From assembly GCA_903929845.1 (NCBI GenBank), contig CAIYWF010000162.1:1-14499 (forward strand): a stretch of DNA of 14,499 nucleotides, given 5' to 3'. Below the pieces are notes generated by a model. The model was not told the DNA's origin and made no database searches. It saw nothing but the letters and a program-made list of their open reading frames with translations. Of the stretch, positions 1 through 8,700 are shown piece after piece; position 1 is the first letter of the stretch, and every line of letters begins with the position of its first letter. This DNA comes from an uncultured Chlorobiaceae bacterium. Its GTDB lineage: Bacteria > Bacteroidota > Chlorobiia > Chlorobiales > Chlorobiaceae. The translations under genes and the position numbers were made by a program.

Positions 1-1
1 C

Positions 2-217
2 ATCCATTATGACAACCGCTACTACATGTATCAGGATGGATCGTGGTACAACTCTTCTGACTACCGTGGCTCATGGGTTGCTATCCGTAAGAACGATCTT
101 CCTGAGAGAATCAGAATGCATCGTCCCGAGGATATTAGGAAGTTTCGAGACAATGAATCCCGCCGACGTGGCAACGATAATCATCAGTATCGTCGAGATG
201 ACGACAACCGCAGGTAA
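2..217 (+). CDS. Secreted-type Tyr/Arg-rich protein, 3' end only
   Basis: Partial gene; the 5' end lies before the window. The readable 71 residues align without gaps to residues 65-135 of the next gene, with about half identical by eye (37 of 71). Shared marks are a Tyr-rich start, G-x-WY, SS-x-YRG-x-W, LP-x-x-IR, D-I-R and a final DDNRR. The protein stops right after DDNRR, where the paralogue goes on for 62 more residues. The pattern of Tyr/Trp-rich strands followed by a charged Arg-rich tail is known from small exported proteins of unknown function in many Gram-negative bacteria. No catalytic motif is visible. A signal peptide is expected by analogy with the paralogue but is outside the window. 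Function unknown. Confidence 0.75.
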   Translation: MHYDNRYYMYQDGSWYNSSDYRGSWVAIRKNDLPERIRMHRPEDIRKFRDNESRRRGNDNHQYRRDDDNRR

Positions 218-334
218 AACTGCAGAAGTGTGTCGATGGTAAAACGGATGTTGATGAGCAAAGGGGCTCAATAAAAGAGGGAAGATTGTTTCCTGCTTCC
301 CGATTGGAATAACTTTTAACAAGGAAAAAGTGCC

Positions 335-928
335 ATGAATAAAAATATTTGGTTGACTGCTGGAATTGCAGGAATGCTGTTAGGTAACCCATCTGCTGAT
401 GCTCGGGCAGAAGTCAGTGTACAGATCAGCACAGGAAACAGACCCTCTTTTGTGATTAATTCCGCACCAAGTTTTGTCTATCTGCGTTCCCAGGGATTTT
501 CGGTATCTGTCGGTAGCCCTTATGATATCGTCTACTACAGGAACTATTACTACATAAACCACAACGGGAACTGGTATCGTTCTTCGAACTATCGTGGTCC
601 GTGGATGGTCATTTTGAACCAAAGGCTTCCTTATCAAATAAGAAGGCATCGCTTCGATGATATCAGAAGATATCGTGACGTTGAAGCCCGCAGGTCTGGC
701 CATGAGAATAACCGATATCAGCGTAATGACGATAACAGACGACGCATCCTGGATCAGCGTAATGAGCCTCACAACAGGCGAGTCGAAGGTCCGCCGAAAA
801 ATAATGTCCACAACCAAAAAGTTGAGGGACAACAGAAGAGTAACGCCACCACCAGGCGAGTCGAGGGTCAATCCAAGAAAAATGCTGCCAGCAAGGATAA
901 GCAGAATGAGGGTAGAAAAAGAGATTAA
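335..928 (+). CDS. Secreted Tyr/Arg-rich protein with C-terminal repeat
   Basis: Complete 197-residue protein with a Shine-Dalgarno-like AAGGAAAAAG just before the ATG. Residues 1-25 look like a signal peptide (MNKN, hydrophobic core, cleavage near ARA/EV), so it is probably periplasmic or outer-membrane associated. Residues 26-62 are a Ser/Val-rich segment. Residues 63-135 form the Tyr/Trp-rich core (YYRNYYY, GNWYRSS, YRGPW) running into an Arg-rich helix. Residues 136-197 are hydrophilic, basic and low in complexity, with three 13-residue VEG repeats. It is a tandem paralogue of the partial gene upstream (gap 117 bp) but has an extra tail of about 60 residues. The gap holds only short inverted repeats without a T tract, so the two may be co-transcribed. 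No enzyme motif is seen and function is unknown. Confidence 0.85.
   Translation: MNKNIWLTAGIAGMLLGNPSADARAEVSVQISTGNRPSFVINSAPSFVYLRSQGFSVSVGSPYDIVYYRNYYYINHNGNWYRSSNYRGPWMVILNQRLPYQIRRHRFDDIRRYRDVEARRSGHENNRYQRNDDNRRRILDQRNEPHNRRVEGPPKNNVHNQKVEGQQKSNATTRRVEGQSKKNAASKDKQNEGRKRD
776..892 (+). repeat. Three tandem 39-bp (13-residue) coding repeats
   Basis: Residues 148-186 of the secreted protein are three consecutive 13-residue units, beginning RRVEGPPK, QKVEGQQK and RRVEGQSK. The VEG triplet falls at residues 150, 163 and 176, an exact period of 13. The units are basic, Asn/Gln-rich and probably unstructured. The partial upstream paralogue has no such tail, so the repeat was gained by this copy or lost by the other. 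Confidence 0.8.
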
Positions 929-938
929 CTGATTTTTT

Positions 939-974
939 ACTCATGAAATGAGTGCAGCAGACATGCCTCCTGCA
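939..974. other. Two adjacent hairpins between converging genes
   Basis: ACTCAT-GAA-ATGAGT (939-953) is a perfect 6-bp stem. TGCAG (953-957) can pair with CTGCA (970-974). They lie between the convergent stops at 928 and 1060. The T run lies before the first stem on the plus strand, and on the minus strand the stem is followed by A residues, so neither strand shows a canonical intrinsic terminator. They could still slow converging polymerases. The rest of 929-1059 holds nothing recognisable. Confidence 0.3.
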
Positions 975-1059
975 TTTCTGGCTGTCCCTTGTCCCGATCG
1001 AAACAGGAAATTTACAAAACGAACCCATTCCTGATGATCTTTTTCGGCAGGATTTAAGT

Positions 1060-3546
1060 TTAACTCAAATCCAGTGACTTATGTACGCTTCTTACAAGTT
1101 GTTGACTGCTAAATGGTTTTTGGATGAAATTTACCCCATCTTCGACCACACCGTGGCTGGCAATAATGTCGGAAGTGTAGCCGGACATAAAGAGCGTTTT
1201 TACTGCCGGGCAGATTGATTGTATTTTGTCGGCAAGTTGGCTGCCGTTCATCTCCGGCATAACAACATCGGTAAGGAGCAAATCGACAACGCCCTTGTGT
1301 TTGGACGCAATGTGGAGCGCTTCTTGAGGAGTTGCAGCAGGAATTACCAGGTAGCCCTGCTGCTCAAGAATCCGCTGACACACGTTCAGAATATCGGGTT
1401 GGTCCTCACAGAGAAGAACTGTTTTTTTGTTCTGTAGAGTTATCGGCTGCGATGGTTCATCTTCTATTTTATCGGTATTTGCTTTGTGAACGGGCAGGTT
1501 GATTTTGATCGTGGTACCCTTACCACGAACACTTTCAAAGGTAATACTGCCTTTATTTTGCTTCACAATACCGTAGACGGTTGAGAGTCCGAGGCCAGTA
1601 CCTTTGCCTGTTTCTTTGGTGGTAAAAAATGGTTCGAAAATATGGGAATGATACTTTTTTTCGATACCCGATCCGTTATCGGTGACAGCAAGGGTGATGT
1701 ATTCGCCAGGGATTGTACTGGGGTGTCCGGATTGGCAATCTTCCCTGTTGAGAGAGAGTCTGCTTGTCTTGATTGTGATCCTTCCGTTGCCAGTTATGGC
1801 ATCACGGGAATTGACACAGAGGTTGGCAAGGATCTGGTCAAGCTGCGACGGGTCTATTTTGACACGGGTTTGTTCTGCTGTCGGTATCCAATCCAGTGAA
1901 ATATTCTCACCGATCAACCGTCTCAGCATTGAGAGCATCCCTTCAATCGTCGAATTCAGATCAAGTATTATTGGCATTGCTATCTGCTTGCGAGCAAAGG
2001 CGAGAAGCTGCTTGGTAAGATCAGCGGAGCGTGTAGCCGCCCGTTGGATGGCTTCAAGGTCGGTATGTATTGCTTGTGAGAGGTTTTTTTCATTGAGGGC
2101 CATTTCGGCATATCCAAGGATGACTCCGAGCATGTTGTTGAAGTCATGGGCTATACCACCGGCAAGCTGGCCGACCATCTCCATTTTCTGGGAATGCAGC
2201 AGTTGTGCTTGAAGTTTTTCACGCTCCTCCTCCAATTGAACTTGTGTCTTATGGACACGTAACATGGTAATCCCATTGGCAAGATTGTCTGCCAGTGAAG
2301 TGAGCAAGGTTGTCTCTTCTTCATCAAAAGCATTCGGTTTGGCAGAATATATAGCCAAAAGCCCAAATACTTCGCTCTCAGCTTTTAGAGGCAAAGTGAG
2401 AAGTGAAGCGTAACCATGTCTTGTGGCCTCCATACGCCATATTTCGAAGAGCGGGTCGTCAAGAATATTTTTAACAATACTTGACCGGGCAGTGCGGATT
2501 GCCATTCCTACGGGTCCTCTCCCTTGCGGAATATCTGCCCAGGATACCTTAATATTTTTAATATAATCGCCGACGAAACCTGCCTCAGCGACAACAGATA
2601 TACTTTTTGCCTTGTCGTGTTCGGGATAACCAACCCATGTCATCCGGTAACCACCAGTTTCGACGATGATGTTGCAGACCTTTTGCAGAAGTTCCATTTC
2701 ATCATTGGAGTGAATAAGTGCTTCGTTACATTTGTTGGTCGCCTTGAGAGCACGTGTCAGTCTCCGTAATTCTTCCTCATCCCGCAGCCGGTCAGTAATA
2801 TCAGTAATGATGACATGGATGACCGCTTTGCCATCCAGCTCTATTTTATTACGAAAAATCTCTACATCCCGAATTGATCCATCGGCCCTCCGGTGGCAAC
2901 CTGTAAATTTATTTTGCTTCCGGAGTGGTACGGTTTTCAGGTTACTTATTATGGCATCAGGCGCCAGAGTATTAATATCCCTTGTGTACATCTGCTTGAG
3001 TTCTTCAACTGACCATCCATACCAGTCTGATGCCTTCTGATTAACATCAAGAATTTTTCCTGTATCGGGATCAAGAATAGCCTGGATTGCCGAATGACTA
3101 TTAAAAAGCGTCCTGAACCGTTTCTCACTTTTTCTGAGTTCCTTTTCTGCCTCTTTGCGTTCGGAAATGTCGTCAATTATTACCGTAAAATAGCCCTTCT
3201 GCATACTATAGACAGAGATATCAAAGGATTTATGCAGTGGTTCAAGGTGAATTTCAAACCGATCAGGAATCCCGGTTTCAGCTACCCTTAAGTGTTTCTG
3301 GATAAACTCTGGATGTGAATTCTTTATATTCGGGAATATCTCCGATGCTGTGCGTCCAATAACATTCTGAAGACCGGTAACCTTTTCATAACCGGCATTG
3401 ACCTCTTGATGAATAAAATCAACAGGGCGGCCCTTTTCATCGCAAATTACCTGGCAATGGACGCAACCATATCGCATGTTTTGAAATAAATGACAAGAGG
3501 TGTCATTATGGTTGTGCCTTTTCTGTTTGATTTTGTCGCTGTGCAT
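1060..3546 (-). CDS. Hybrid sensor histidine kinase, PAS-PAS-GAF-HisKA-HATPase-REC
   Basis: Complete 828-residue soluble hybrid kinase; no membrane segment. Order: PAS about 18-130, PAS about 138-255, GAF about 275-430, HisKA 440-525 with phosphoacceptor His467 in AHDFNN, HATPase about 560-685 (N box Asn579, G1 DNGSGI 623-628, F box FEPFFTTK 637-644, G2 GTGLGLS 649-655), and REC 706-825 with Asp760 as phosphoacceptor, acidic Glu714/Asp715, Ser788 and Lys810. All key residues are present, so it should autophosphorylate and pass phosphate to its own receiver. No output domain follows REC, so a phosphotransfer partner or separate regulator is expected elsewhere. It stands alone, divergent from the small secreted gene at 3710. 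No good Shine-Dalgarno precedes the ATG at 3546. The start was chosen because it keeps the first PAS whole; Met24 (3477) is the alternative. The input signal is unknown. Confidence 0.93.
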   Translation of the reverse strand: MHSDKIKQKRHNHNDTSCHLFQNMRYGCVHCQVICDEKGRPVDFIHQEVNAGYEKVTGLQNVIGRTASEIFPNIKNSHPEFIQKHLRVAETGIPDRFEIHLEPLHKSFDISVYSMQKGYFTVIIDDISERKEAEKELRKSEKRFRTLFNSHSAIQAILDPDTGKILDVNQKASDWYGWSVEELKQMYTRDINTLAPDAIISNLKTVPLRKQNKFTGCHRRADGSIRDVEIFRNKIELDGKAVIHVIITDITDRLRDEEELRRLTRALKATNKCNEALIHSNDEMELLQKVCNIIVETGGYRMTWVGYPEHDKAKSISVVAEAGFVGDYIKNIKVSWADIPQGRGPVGMAIRTARSSIVKNILDDPLFEIWRMEATRHGYASLLTLPLKAESEVFGLLAIYSAKPNAFDEEETTLLTSLADNLANGITMLRVHKTQVQLEEEREKLQAQLLHSQKMEMVGQLAGGIAHDFNNMLGVILGYAEMALNEKNLSQAIHTDLEAIQRAATRSADLTKQLLAFARKQIAMPIILDLNSTIEGMLSMLRRLIGENISLDWIPTAEQTRVKIDPSQLDQILANLCVNSRDAITGNGRITIKTSRLSLNREDCQSGHPSTIPGEYITLAVTDNGSGIEKKYHSHIFEPFFTTKETGKGTGLGLSTVYGIVKQNKGSITFESVRGKGTTIKINLPVHKANTDKIEDEPSQPITLQNKKTVLLCEDQPDILNVCQRILEQQGYLVIPAATPQEALHIASKHKGVVDLLLTDVVMPEMNGSQLADKIQSICPAVKTLFMSGYTSDIIASHGVVEDGVNFIQKPFSSQQLVRSVHKSLDLS
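3489..3507. promoter_or_regulatory. Inverted repeat AATGACA-N5-TGTCATT
   Basis: Perfect 7-bp arms with a 5-bp spacer, inside codons 14-20 of the histidine kinase. It has operator geometry, but about one such repeat is expected by chance in a window of this size. It could also be a hairpin near the 5' end of the kinase mRNA. Confidence 0.2.
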
Positions 3547-3562
3547 GAGGCTGAAGGCTTAC

Positions 3563-3577
3563 TGCCAAAAAATGGCA
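3563..3577. promoter_or_regulatory. Inverted repeat TGCCA-A5-TGGCA before the kinase start
   Basis: 5-bp arms around an A5 centre, 16 bp upstream of the kinase ATG (minus strand) in the 163-bp divergent region. It has the same TGNCA-N5-TGNCA form as the repeat at 3489-3507, with centres 72 bp apart. A third arm-N5-arm repeat, GAAGT-N5-ACTTC, lies at 3649-3663. Arms this short occur often by chance, so the regulatory role is a guess. Otherwise 3547-3709 is AT-rich with no clear promoter. Confidence 0.25.
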
Positions 3578-3709
3578 CTCGTGAAAATATTTATAAAATC
3601 AAGAAATTATTTGAAAGAAATTCCTGCAGAGTGCGTACTAATTATGGAGAAGTGAATTACTTCGGTTTATTTAAAAATGTTTCCATTAAAAATAAAAGTA
3701 AAATAACTT

Positions 3710-3940
3710 ATGAAAAAGAATCTTATCGCAGGTATTGTGGTTTCTCTTGCAATGACCGGTTTTTTTGGTGGTGTTTCTTTTGCTGCAGATGCAGCAGCAC
3801 CTGCAGCTCCAGCAAAGGTTGAGGTAAAGGCTGAAAAGGCACCTGCAGCAGCAGCAAAAAAGAAGGCTACTAAGAAGAAAGCTGCTAAAAAAGCTGAAGT
3901 AAAGAAAGCTGAAGAAAAGAAAGACGACGCAAAGAAATAA
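3710..3940 (+). CDS. Small secreted Ala/Lys-rich protein
   Basis: A 76-residue protein. Residues 1-25 form a clear signal peptide: MKKN, a hydrophobic stretch with IVVSLAM, and a VSFA/AD cleavage site. The mature part of about 51 residues is almost only Ala, Lys, Glu, Pro and Val: an Ala/Pro-rich start (ADAAAPAAPA) and then a Lys/Ala tail with KKKATKKKAAKK-type runs, ending in acidic-basic KKDDAKK. The tail resembles the C terminus of histone H1-like proteins, but the signal peptide points to export. It is expected to be disordered and strongly cationic; it might bind polyanions in the envelope, which is inference only. The Shine-Dalgarno is weak. The start is supported by the signal peptide and a strong terminator follows. 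No named family is recognised. Confidence 0.8.
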   Translation: MKKNLIAGIVVSLAMTGFFGGVSFAADAAAPAAPAKVEVKAEKAPAAAAKKKATKKKAAKKAEVKKAEEKKDDAKK

Positions 3941-3961
3941 GCTAAGTCTTCCTTTTTGATG

Positions 3962-4019
3962 CCGTATTGACAAAGCGTGGTGAATGGGTGAAACAGGTGA
4001 TGATAAGGTGTCTATACGG
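3962..4019 (+). other. Long hairpin with GGTGA repeats in its loop
   Basis: CCGTATTGACA (3962-3972) pairs with TGTCTATACGG (4009-4019), 10 of 11 positions. The 36-nt loop side holds GGTGA at 3979, 3987 and 3996, and GGTG begins again at 4007, running into the right arm. It sits between the stop of the Ala/Lys-rich gene and its terminator, so it would be part of that 3' UTR or of a small RNA ending at the terminator. No known RNA family is recognised. Confidence 0.4.
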
Positions 4020-4034
4020 TCTTGAATTGCTTTT

Positions 4035-4080
4035 CAGAAAAGCCCTTTTTTAGGGCTTTTCTGATTATATGTCGTTTTTA
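4035..4080 (+). terminator. Intrinsic terminator after the Ala/Lys-rich gene
   Basis: CAGAAAAGCCCT (4035-4046) and AGGGCTTTTCTG (4052-4063) form a perfect 12-bp stem with a T5 loop. The core is AAAAGCCC...GGGCTTTT, the classic A-flanked and T-flanked form, with further T residues near 4074-4080. The symmetry means it may also work on the minus strand. It separates the upstream unit from tatA. Confidence 0.87.
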
Positions 4081-4123
4081 TTGTTGAATTTACAACACTC
4101 TTATATAACCGGGAGAAATTGCC

Positions 4124-4369
4124 ATGTTTGGATTGGGTGGACAAGAGTTGCTGCTGATTCTGTTTGTTGTTCTGTTGTTTTTCGGCCCTTCAAAACTTCC
4201 TGAACTTGCCAAAGGGCTGGGCAAAGGAATGAGGGAGTTTAAAAAAGCTCAGGCCGATCTGGAAAATGAATTCCACAAAGTTGCAGAGAGTTCCGAGGCT
4301 GAAGATAAACCAGTTGAGCCTGTGGCTTCAAAGGAGGTGAATAGTGGTACGGAGAGTAAAAAATCGTGA
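4124..4369 (+). CDS. tatA: Sec-independent translocase subunit TatA
   Basis: An 81-residue TatA/E-family protein, the pore-forming part of the twin-arginine pathway that exports folded proteins across the inner membrane. A single membrane helix spans about residues 6-20 (ELLLILFVVLLFF), then the FGP hinge (20-22), SKLPELAKGLGKGMREFKKA as the amphipathic helix (about 23-42), and an acidic, Ser/Glu-rich C tail. This is the usual length and domain order. GGGAGA lies about 7 nt before the ATG. tatB and tatC are not in the window. It follows a strong terminator, so it has its own promoter, perhaps the TATATA-type sequence just upstream of the Shine-Dalgarno, though the spacing is poor. The nuclease gene starts 89 bp downstream. 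Confidence 0.93.
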   Translation: MFGLGGQELLLILFVVLLFFGPSKLPELAKGLGKGMREFKKAQADLENEFHKVAESSEAEDKPVEPVASKEVNSGTESKKS

Positions 4370-4458
4370 CTGCGAAACAACAGTTCTCCCTATATTGAGC
4401 ATACAGTTATAGAAAAGGTTTGTGCCCAACTTCCTTTAATTGATGCTCTCTTTGGCCT

Positions 4459-5709
4459 ATGTTTACTTTCCTGCATGCAGCCGATATCCATCTCGATAGC
4501 CCATTAAAGGGGCTTGAAGAGTATCAGGATGCTCCGCTGGAGCAGATCCGGCTTGCAGCCCGCCGGGCGTTTGACAATCTTGTTCAGTTGGCGCTTGATG
4601 AAAAAGTTGCTTTTTTGCTGCTTGCAGGCGACCTTTACGATGGCGACTGGAAAGACTATAACACTGGCATCTATTTTGTGAGCCGTATGGGTCGCCTCCG
4701 TGAGGCAGGTATTCCGGTGATCATGGTTTCAGGCAACCACGATGCTGCGAGCCAGATTACCCGGTCTTTGAAACTTCCCGACAATGTCACGCTTTTCCCG
4801 CATCGGAAGGCCGAAACCCATTTTCTTGATCATTACGAAGTCGCCATACACGGTCAAAGTTTTTCTGCCCGTTCGGTAATGGATGATCTTGTCCGTGACT
4901 TTCCTCAAGCCGATCCGGCGCTCTTCAATATCGGGGTGCTGCACACCAGCCTGAACGGGAGAGTGGGTCACGCGTCTTATGCTCCCTGTACCCTTGATGC
5001 GCTCAAATCAAAAGGGTATCACTACTGGGCGCTTGGCCATATTCATCAACGCGAAGAGATTTGCCGTGATCCATGGGTCGTTTTTCCTGGCAATATTCAG
5101 GGGCGCCATATCCGTGAGACTGGCTCCAAGGGGTGTACGTTGGTCTCAGTAGAGGAGCGGCACGTCACGAAAGTTGAGCAGCGGGAACTGGATGTCCTTC
5201 GCTGGGCGCTCTGTTGGGTCGATCCTGCTGGCTGCGACAGCCTCGACTCTCTCTCAGATCTTGTTCGCAATCGTTTTGAAGAGGAGAGGGCAAAGGCAGA
5301 TGGACGTCCGCTGGCGGTACGTCTGATTGTGGAGGGGATAACGCCTCTGCATGGTCAACTGCATGAGAATTACCGCCAATGGAATGAGGAGATTCGAGCT
5401 GTTGCGGCCACTCTTGGTGATGTCTGGATTGAAAAAGTGGTGATAAAGAGTCGTAAAAGGGATGAGCCGCTGCAGAATTTTACAGACGAATCACCCCTCC
5501 GGGCCTTGCTGAAAGCGGTTGAATCCCGTCAGTTTGAGGAGTCAAGCCTTGTGGCGCTTGTTCCTGAATTTGAAAAACTTCGCAGTAAACTCCCTTCAGA
5601 CCTGTTTGCCGATGGCGACCCGTTTCAGCCCGATGCCGACGAGCTTTCCGCCCTGCGTGACGAGGTGAATGAGCTGCTGATGGGCAAAATTGAGCGAGGG
5701 GCATCATGA
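4459..5709 (+). CDS. yhaO: YhaO-like DNA repair exonuclease (Mre11/SbcD family)
   Basis: A 416-residue calcineurin-like metallophosphoesterase of the SbcD/Mre11 group, closest in form to Bacillus YhaO. The metal-binding motifs are all present: D9 and H11 (ADIH), GDLYD with D58, GNHD with N93/H94, H162 in LHTSLNG, and GHIH with H194/H196. Residues after about 215 form the capping and C-terminal region that in this family contacts the ATPase partner. It should cut DNA with a bound pair of Mn ions, probably regulated by the ATPase encoded next. The gene overlaps yhaN by four bases (ATGA), a sign of coupled translation. No clear Shine-Dalgarno precedes the ATG, but MFTFLHAADIHLDSP is the normal family start. 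The gene name is by family resemblance. Confidence 0.9.
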   Translation: MFTFLHAADIHLDSPLKGLEEYQDAPLEQIRLAARRAFDNLVQLALDEKVAFLLLAGDLYDGDWKDYNTGIYFVSRMGRLREAGIPVIMVSGNHDAASQITRSLKLPDNVTLFPHRKAETHFLDHYEVAIHGQSFSARSVMDDLVRDFPQADPALFNIGVLHTSLNGRVGHASYAPCTLDALKSKGYHYWALGHIHQREEICRDPWVVFPGNIQGRHIRETGSKGCTLVSVEERHVTKVEQRELDVLRWALCWVDPAGCDSLDSLSDLVRNRFEEERAKADGRPLAVRLIVEGITPLHGQLHENYRQWNEEIRAVAATLGDVWIEKVVIKSRKRDEPLQNFTDESPLRALLKAVESRQFEESSLVALVPEFEKLRSKLPSDLFADGDPFQPDADELSALRDEVNELLMGKIERGAS

Positions 5710-8700
5710 AGATCAAACGTCTCGAACTCAAAGCGTTTAGCCATTTTACTCATGAGGCGCTCGATTTTTCTTCACCCATTCCCGGTCTGCATATCGTGTA
5801 CGGGCCCAATGAGGCAGGCAAGAGCAGTGCGATGAGGGCGCTTCATGCGTGGTTATTTGGCTTTCCCGTGCGTACCGGTGATAATTTTCTGCATCAGAGC
5901 CCGCAGCTTCTTGTTGGTGGCAGCCTGCAGGGGAGTGATGGGCGCGAGTTGACCTTTTACCGCCGGAAAAGAAATCTTAAAGATCTTTTCGACCAGCATG
6001 ACAAACCGTTTGAGCCATCAGCGCTATTGCCTTGGCTGCATGGTGTTGACAAGGAGCTTTTTACGGCGCTTTACGGCATTAATCATGACACCCTGATTCA
6101 GGGTGGGCAAGGTATTCTTGATCAGGAGGGGGAAGCAGGCAAGGCGCTTTTTGCCGCCGGAGCCGGGCTTGCCTCTCTGAAACCCATCATGGATGAGCTT
6201 GAAGAGGAGGGTGATCAGCTTTTCAGACCACAGGGCTCAAGCAGATTGATTAATGAGGCGATTGCCCGCCATAAAGAGCTGCACATACAATGCAAACAGG
6301 CTGCACTTTCAGGCCGGGAGTGGGAGGAGCATCGGCAGGCCCTGGATGAGGCGCTCAAAAAGCTGGAGGAGAATCAGCTCATCAGGCAGGAACGTGAGAG
6401 GGAGAAACGACGGCTTGAGCGACTGATACAGGCATTGCCGGATCTGTCGGATCGCAGAAATCTGATCGAAAAACTCGCAGAGCTTGGAGAGGTTATGCTC
6501 CTTCCTCCAGACTTTACCGAACGTCGCATGAGCCTTGAACAAAAAGAGAGTGCCGCCTGTCTCCAGAATGAGCAGATCAAAGCACGTCTTCAGGCACTGC
6601 GTGAAAAAATGGCGGAGCACTCTCTCAATCAGGGCTTGCTCGATGAAGCTGACGCTATAGAGGAGCTGCATCAGCGTCTTGGAGAATACAGGAAAGGCAA
6701 AAGTGACCGCCCGTTGCGTGAGGGGCAGCGCATCAGCGCCCGTACGGCTGCAGCGGAGCTGCTCCGGCAGATTAAGCCCGGTTTATCGCTCAACGATATT
6801 GAAACCCTGCGTCCCGGCCTTTCAAAGCGAAAGACGGTTCATTTTCTTGGCTCACGCTATGAAGCCATTGTGCAAGGGGGTCGCAATGCTCGGCAACAAT
6901 TGCAGGATGCCGAAAAATTGCTCGAGAATGCCAGCAGCGAATTAAGCAAACTTGCGCCTGTTTCTGATTCAGCGCAACTGGCACGCGCACTGCTTGCTGC
7001 TGAACGTGCGGCGGATATTGACAAGGAGATCATGACTCTCGAACAAGAGCGCGAAAAGGGAGAGCATGAATGCCGTACAGCCCTGAACCGCCTTGGTCTC
7101 TGGAGCGGCCCACTCGAACAAGTGCTTCCTTTGCCCCTTCCTCTGCCGGAGACCGTCAACCGTTTTGATGAGGAGTTTCGAGCACTGGTTGACCAAGAGC
7201 GACAGCTTCAGGCAGAAAGAGAGGCCCTTGGGCATGATCACGCACAGGTTGTGAAGCGCTTGCATCACCTTGATTTTGCCAGTGATGTGCCATCCGAAGA
7301 GGAGCTGGCGAAGAGCCGCAGTCGACGCGACCAGGGATGGCGCCTTCTGCGCAGACAATGGATACAGCAAGAGGATGTGGCCACCGAAAGCCGCAATTAC
7401 GATGTCGAACGTTTGTTGCCGGAGGCCTATGAGAAGATGGTCAGCATTTCCGACCTGATTGCTGATCGCCTCTATCGGGAGGCTGATCGTGTTCAGCAAT
7501 ATTCGTCATTGAAAGCCGAAGCAGAAAAGATTGAAAAGAGGCAGGCCTTGCTTCATGATAAAGAATCAAGTGTCAAAGGAGCTTTAGCCGAGACCACCCG
7601 TCACTGGCAGGAACAGTGGAGAGCCTGCGGGTTTCTACCGCTCTCTCCACGAGAAATGCGCGCTTGGCTGATCTCGTTTGATCTTCTCCGTCTCCAGGTC
7701 AGAGAGTCCGAAAAAAGAGCAGGAGAACTGGCTGAAAAGGTGGTGCGTCGTAGTACGTTGAGAGAGTTCCTTCTGAAAGAGATTGTCGCGATCAGGGGAG
7801 AGTGCGCCTTTCCTGGAGAAACGCTGGAGCCGGTTCTTGACGATGCACGATTGCTGCTCAACACCATGCTGGCACTTCAAAAGGCCCACGACTCGATGGA
7901 TGTCAGAATTCGCAATCTCTCCATCGCCCTGGAAACCGCACGCAGCAACATGCTCAAGGCTGAAGATGAGCTTCAGCAATGGCGGACTGACTGGCGTGAT
8001 GCGGTTACGTCGCTTGGCCTCGAAGGCACTGTTCTTCCCCCTGAGGCACTCGATATTCTTGATACTCTTCAGGCCAGTTTTGAGCGCCTGAAAGAGGCTG
8101 ATGAGTTTCGGAAAAGGATCGAGGGCATTGATCGGGATATCAAGGTTTTTGAGGAAGATGTCGAGCGTCTGATACAGAAGATTACCCCTGATCTTGCTGG
8201 CCTTGAGGCTCATCCAGCCGTTTCGGAGCTCAAGCTTCGACTAGGGCGAGCTATTCAGGAGCAGGCCATTGTACACCGGGAGAATGAAGAGCTTGAGAGT
8301 CTTGAAAAAGAACTCCTCACTACAGAAACTGATGTGCGGAGCTGCGAGGAGAAACTGGCAGCCATGCGTCACTCTGCCCGTTGCGACACACAGGAGGAGC
8401 TGCTTGATGCTGAGCAGCGCTCAACAAGCTGCGCGATGCTCAAGAACAGGCTCCTCGAACTTGAAACACGCCTTACCCGCATCGCTGAGGGGACGCCGCT
8501 TGCAACTCTCGAAGCACAGGCTGAAGCGGTTGATCCCGATGACCTTCCCGGTCGTATCGATTCTCTGAACAAGGAGATAACCAACCTCCTTGACCCCGAG
8601 ATACAGCAGTTATCAGAAATCATCGGCCGGAAAAGAAGCGAGCTTGACCGGATGGACGGCAGCGGTAAAGCAGCAGAGCTGGCCGATGCCCTGCAGCACT

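Noticed and set aside
380..871. Minus-strand ORF of 163 codons over the secreted protein
   Set aside because: The plus-strand gene has a signal peptide, a ribosome site and a paralogue beside it; the reverse frame has none of these.
931..953. Hairpin ACTCAT-GAA-ATGAGT as intrinsic terminator
   Set aside because: The T run precedes the stem on the plus strand and becomes an A run after it on the minus strand, so neither direction has the needed U tract.
3490..3822. Plus-strand ORF of 110 codons
   Set aside because: It overlaps the start of the kinase gene on the other strand and the signal peptide of the secreted Ala/Lys-rich gene in another frame. Its Cys/Phe-rich end is a frame shadow of the latter.
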